A stretch of 64,000 bases of DNA from Nocardioides anomalus. GTDB taxonomy: Bacteria; Actinomycetota; Actinomycetes; Propionibacteriales; Nocardioidaceae. Under the pieces are notes generated by a model. It worked only from the letters and a program-made list of their open reading frames with translations. It was not told the DNA's origin and did no database searches. The position numbers were made by a program, and so were the translations under genes. Positions 61,344 through 64,000 of this stretch are shown here, piece after piece. Within the stretch, counting starts at the first letter, position 1. The number at the start of each line of letters is the position of its first letter. The stretch spans positions 124,001 through 188,000 of the forward strand of contig NZ_CP049257.1 in the NCBI RefSeq assembly GCF_011046535.1, in the 5' to 3' direction.

Positions 61344-63434
61344 TCACGCAGGCGGCAGCACCAGGGTCCAGGCGAGCGCCTTGGCCGAGGAGATCCCCGA
61401 GGTGGCGCTGAGAGCGGCCGCCGTACCCGCGGGCACGTCGGCCTGCTCGCCGATCGCCACGGTCAGGAAGCCGCTCCCGCTGCCCGTGGTGGCGGCCCGC
61501 CCGGTCAGCGAGGACGGCAGCGCCCAGACGTGGGCGGCGGCGCCCTTGTCGACGTAGTAGCGCAGCACGGTCGACGCGGCCGTGGCGACGGTCGCGGCCG
61601 GGGCGGCGTGCGTGCCGGTCGCGGCGGCGGTCTCGACCCGGCTGACCAGCGCGGACGGCGCCCCGGCGCCGCTGTAAGCGACGACCGCGAGCCCGGCCTT
61701 CGTCGTCGCGTCGAACGTCAGCGGGAGACTGCTGCCGGCCTGCCCGGCGGTGGCGACCCGAGTGAACACCCACGACCGCACCTCGGTCCCGTCCGACACG
61801 GTGCTCAGCAGCGTCCAGCCCGCCGGAGTGGCGAGCGTGGCCGCACGGTTCGCCGAGACGAACAGCACCAGCTGATCACCGGACTGCACCGCGCTCGGAA
61901 GCGTGACCACGGGGCGGGCGGAGTTGGTGTCCACGGCGCTGGTGGACCGCCACTGCGGCCCGACCGGGGGCGGTGGTGCGTCCTCGACGACGACCTGCCG
62001 GGTCGCGCTGGCGGTGGCGCCGGAGTCGTCGGTCACCGTCAACGTCACGGTGTACGCACCGGGGGCGGTGTAGTCATGGCTGACGACGCGCCCGCTGCCG
62101 TCGGCGGTGTCGCCGAACGCCCAGCCGTAGGCGACCACGTCGCCGTCGGGGTCGCGTGAGGCGCTCGCGTCGAAGTCGCACGACATCGCGGTGCACGTCG
62201 CGGTGAACGAGGCCACAGGGTCCTGCGGAGGCGGCGGGCCGGACGAGACGAGCACCACGGAGTACTCCGCTCCGCCGCCCGCGGCCAGCACTGCCCCGCT
62301 CACACCGGGTACGACGACCGGGGTGCTGCGGTTGGTGGTCGTGCCGTCACCGACCTGCCCCGTCGAGTTGTTGCCCCACGCCATCAGCCGGCCGTCGGCG
62401 AGCACTGCCGTACCGGTGTCGCGGCCCGAGCCGATCGAGACGACGGACGAGAGGTTGCGGACCGAGACCGGCCGGGTGCGGTTGGTGGTGGTCCCGTCTC
62501 CGAGGTTGGCGCGGTAGTTGCGACCCCACGCGGCGACCGTGCCGTCGGCGCGTAGCGCGTAGGAGTGCTGCGCGCCCGCGATGACCTGGATGACTCCGCT
62601 CATCACCTGGACCGGCTGGGTGCGGTCGGTCGTCGTGCCGTCGCCGAGCTGGCCGTAGTCGTTGGAGCCCCAGGCCCACACGGTGCCGTCGCTCTTCAGC
62701 GCCAATCCGTGGTCTCGGCCCCCCGCCACGTCGACGACGCCGGTCAATGTGCCGACGCGCACCGGTGTCGTACGCCGCACGGTGGTGCCGTCGCCGAGCT
62801 GGCCCTCGTCGTTGCGGCCCCAGGCCACGACGGTGCCGCCGGAACGGATCGCGTAGCTCATGTCGCGTCCGGCGGCGATCGACACCGCATCGCTGAGCCC
62901 GACCACCGGGACCGGGCTCCGGCGCAGGGTGGTGGAGCCGTCGCCGAGCTGGCCGTCCGCGTTGAGCCCCCACGTCCGGACGGTGCCGTCGCCCATGAGA
63001 GCCAGGGACGAGTTGTGGCCGGTCTCCACGGCCTGGACGCCGGCCAGGCCCGGGACCTGCGTCGGTGTGGGCCGGTTCGCGGTGGTGCCGAGCCCGAGCT
63101 GGCCCTCACCGTTGCTGCCCCACACCCACACCGTGCGGTCGGCGCGCAGCGTGATGACGTGCTCGCGGCCGCCGTGCACGTCGATCACGTCGTCGAGCAG
63201 GGAGACGGGGCCCGGCGTGGGCCGCGCCGTCGTACCGCCGTCACCGAGCTCGCCGAACGAGTTGGCGCCCCACGTCCACGGCACCCCGCCAGAGTCGGCG
63301 AGGGTGGTCGTCGGCGCCGCCCCTTCGGCGAGCGCTGAGGGGCTGGCCTGAGCGAGCCCGGCCGTTCCGAGGGCGACCACGAGCACCGCCGCAGCGCCAC
63401 CCCGCCATGCCACCACGACGCCGTCGGTCCGCAT
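61344..63434 (-). CDS. Secreted RCC1-propeller / PKD protein
   Basis: The 696-residue protein has a signal peptide (GAAAVLVVALGTAGLAQASPSALA). Seven RCC1-type repeats follow to about residue 415, each with W-G-x-N-x-x-x-x-L-G-D-G-T-T-x-x-R-x-x-P. Then come a PKD domain (VASFTATCTAMSCDFDASASRDPDGD and GAYTVTLTVTDDSG) and a C-terminal beta-sandwich. Seven repeats make one closed propeller. It is likely an extracellular binding or adhesion protein. ATG 63434 has TAGCGT (63441-63446) 6 nt upstream. Confidence 0.87.
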   Translation of the reverse strand: MRTDGVVVAWRGGAAAVLVVALGTAGLAQASPSALAEGAAPTTTLADSGGVPWTWGANSFGELGDGGTTARPTPGPVSLLDDVIDVHGGREHVITLRADRTVWVWGSNGEGQLGLGTTANRPTPTQVPGLAGVQAVETGHNSSLALMGDGTVRTWGLNADGQLGDGSTTLRRSPVPVVGLSDAVSIAAGRDMSYAIRSGGTVVAWGRNDEGQLGDGTTVRRTTPVRVGTLTGVVDVAGGRDHGLALKSDGTVWAWGSNDYGQLGDGTTTDRTQPVQVMSGVIQVIAGAQHSYALRADGTVAAWGRNYRANLGDGTTTNRTRPVSVRNLSSVVSIGSGRDTGTAVLADGRLMAWGNNSTGQVGDGTTTNRSTPVVVPGVSGAVLAAGGGAEYSVVLVSSGPPPPQDPVASFTATCTAMSCDFDASASRDPDGDVVAYGWAFGDTADGSGRVVSHDYTAPGAYTVTLTVTDDSGATASATRQVVVEDAPPPPVGPQWRSTSAVDTNSARPVVTLPSAVQSGDQLVLFVSANRAATLATPAGWTLLSTVSDGTEVRSWVFTRVATAGQAGSSLPLTFDATTKAGLAVVAYSGAGAPSALVSRVETAAATGTHAAPAATVATAASTVLRYYVDKGAAAHVWALPSSLTGRAATTGSGSGFLTVAIGEQADVPAGTAAALSATSGISSAKALAWTLVLPPA

Positions 63435-63685
63435 CGTCCAACGCTAGGCGGACGTGCGGCGTGGGGCACCACCCAAATCGGGGACGGGCGTCGCCCGGCA
63501 GGGACGACCCGCGTCGGTCGGCCGCTCATCGGGCTCGATCACCAGGATCCCGGGCACGCCGTCCCGGGTCGGGCTAGCCCGGTCGCGTGAGGCGATCCAC
63601 AACTGGACCACGGATCTGCTACTTCTTCTGCGCGTGCTCGGAGCCCGCACGTACGGTCTGAGCGTCCACAGACAAGGAGGCCCGG

Positions 63686-64000
63686 ATGGCAGAGCTGGCA
63701 GCGACGGACGTCGATCTGGTGATCGAACGGGCGTTGGCCGATCTGCCGTTCGACGACTGGCAGGTCGTCGACACCCGGGGCGCCGCGAAGGGGCTGCGCG
63801 CGGACTTCGTGGTCGTCGGCCCGCCCGGCGTGTTCGTCATCGAGTGCGGCGTGCCGCACGTCAAGGACCGGGCGCGCGCCAAGCAGCTGATGCGCCTGCT
63901 GGACGCCGCCCACGGCGTGGCCGACCTGGCCGGCGTACGCCGCGACGAGGTGCACCCCGTCCTCTGCCTCACCGGCGCCGAGCCCGAGGACTCCTGGAAC
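63686..64000 (+). CDS. NERD-like nuclease-related protein (N-terminal part; runs off the window)
   Basis: An AAGGAGG ribosome site 6 nt before ATG 63686 opens a frame with no stop before the window end (105 codons). It shows ALADLPFDDWQVVDTR, RADFVVVGPPGVFVIEC and RARAKQLMRLLDAAHGV, resembling the NERD nuclease-like domain, in which the FVV..P.GVFVIE. strand carries metal-binding acids. The full domain and any C-terminal part are outside the window. In the gap 63447-63685 I see only a TACGGT box (about 63651) and no gene. Confidence 0.6.
   Translation, partial: MAELAATDVDLVIERALADLPFDDWQVVDTRGAAKGLRADFVVVGPPGVFVIECGVPHVKDRARAKQLMRLLDAAHGVADLAGVRRDEVHPVLCLTGAEPEDSWN

Overview
The window is a gene-dense stretch of very GC-rich chromosome from an actinobacterium. 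The gene order, the F420/PPOX-type enzymes, an Rpf factor, a SepX/GlpR-like protein, a protein O-mannosyltransferase and the actinobacterial LexA box type all fit the order Propionibacteriales, most likely a Nocardioides-like organism. The genus is an inference from gene content, not a search result. I see no insertion sequence, prophage, integrase or CRISPR array.

Layout. 1-6.1 kb: the end of a RimJ-type acetyltransferase, a SepX/GlpR-like membrane protein, a secreted beta-helix protein, an SRPBCC protein, tRNA-Ala(CGC) with its terminator, and a secreted DUF1800/DUF1501 pair. 6.2-9.5 kb: a GAF-ANTAR RNA-binding regulator, a sigma-region-4-like protein coupled to a single-domain response regulator, a secreted hydrolase and a PPOX enzyme. 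9.5-18 kb: the conserved actinobacterial block pmt / rsmI - tatD - rpf - rsmA - ispE - ABC-F, with an epoxide-hydrolase-like gene between rsmI and tatD. 18-20.7 kb: a small MarR regulon (marR, hydrolase, frameshifted methyltransferase, VOC protein) sharing recognisable operators. 20.7-27.6 kb: a ligand-less CsoR-like protein, an LLM enzyme, a serine-every-third-residue membrane protein divergent from miaB, a string of tiny overlapping acidic genes around a NUDIX gene, and miaA. 27.6-35.2 kb: a frameshifted AraC/DinB regulator, RibD-C, SDR, gamma-glutamyltransferase, PPOX, dapF, two membrane proteins and a second SDR. 35.2-46 kb: an HTH-vWA operon behind three phased palindromes, a nucleoside-type kinase, a secreted propeller, hflX, an SGNH hydrolase, a GAF-GAF histidine kinase and a DinG helicase. 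46-57 kb: a PLD-like lipoprotein, a secreted metalloprotease, the SOS core lexA with a divergent LysM cell-division gene, a GAF-HATPase regulator, NupC, a MUG-like glycosylase and a DesKR-like two-component pair. 57-64 kb: nrdR-nrdJ with NrdR and DnaA boxes, a secreted RCC1-PKD protein and the start of a NERD-like gene.

Regulation. Twenty genes have a TAnnnT -10 hexamer 6-8 nt before a GTG or ATG start, so leaderless transcription appears to be the default here. On top of this sit LexA boxes (lexA/LysM), an NrdR box pair overlapping a DnaA box (nrdR), MarR operators, and the unexplained triple palindrome before the HTH-vWA operon.

The most novel-looking items are the (x-x-S)20 membrane protein at 23275-23577 and the phased palindrome array at 36228-36274. 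I found no large, clearly new multi-gene system. Two genes carry frameshifts that could be real decay or sequence errors.
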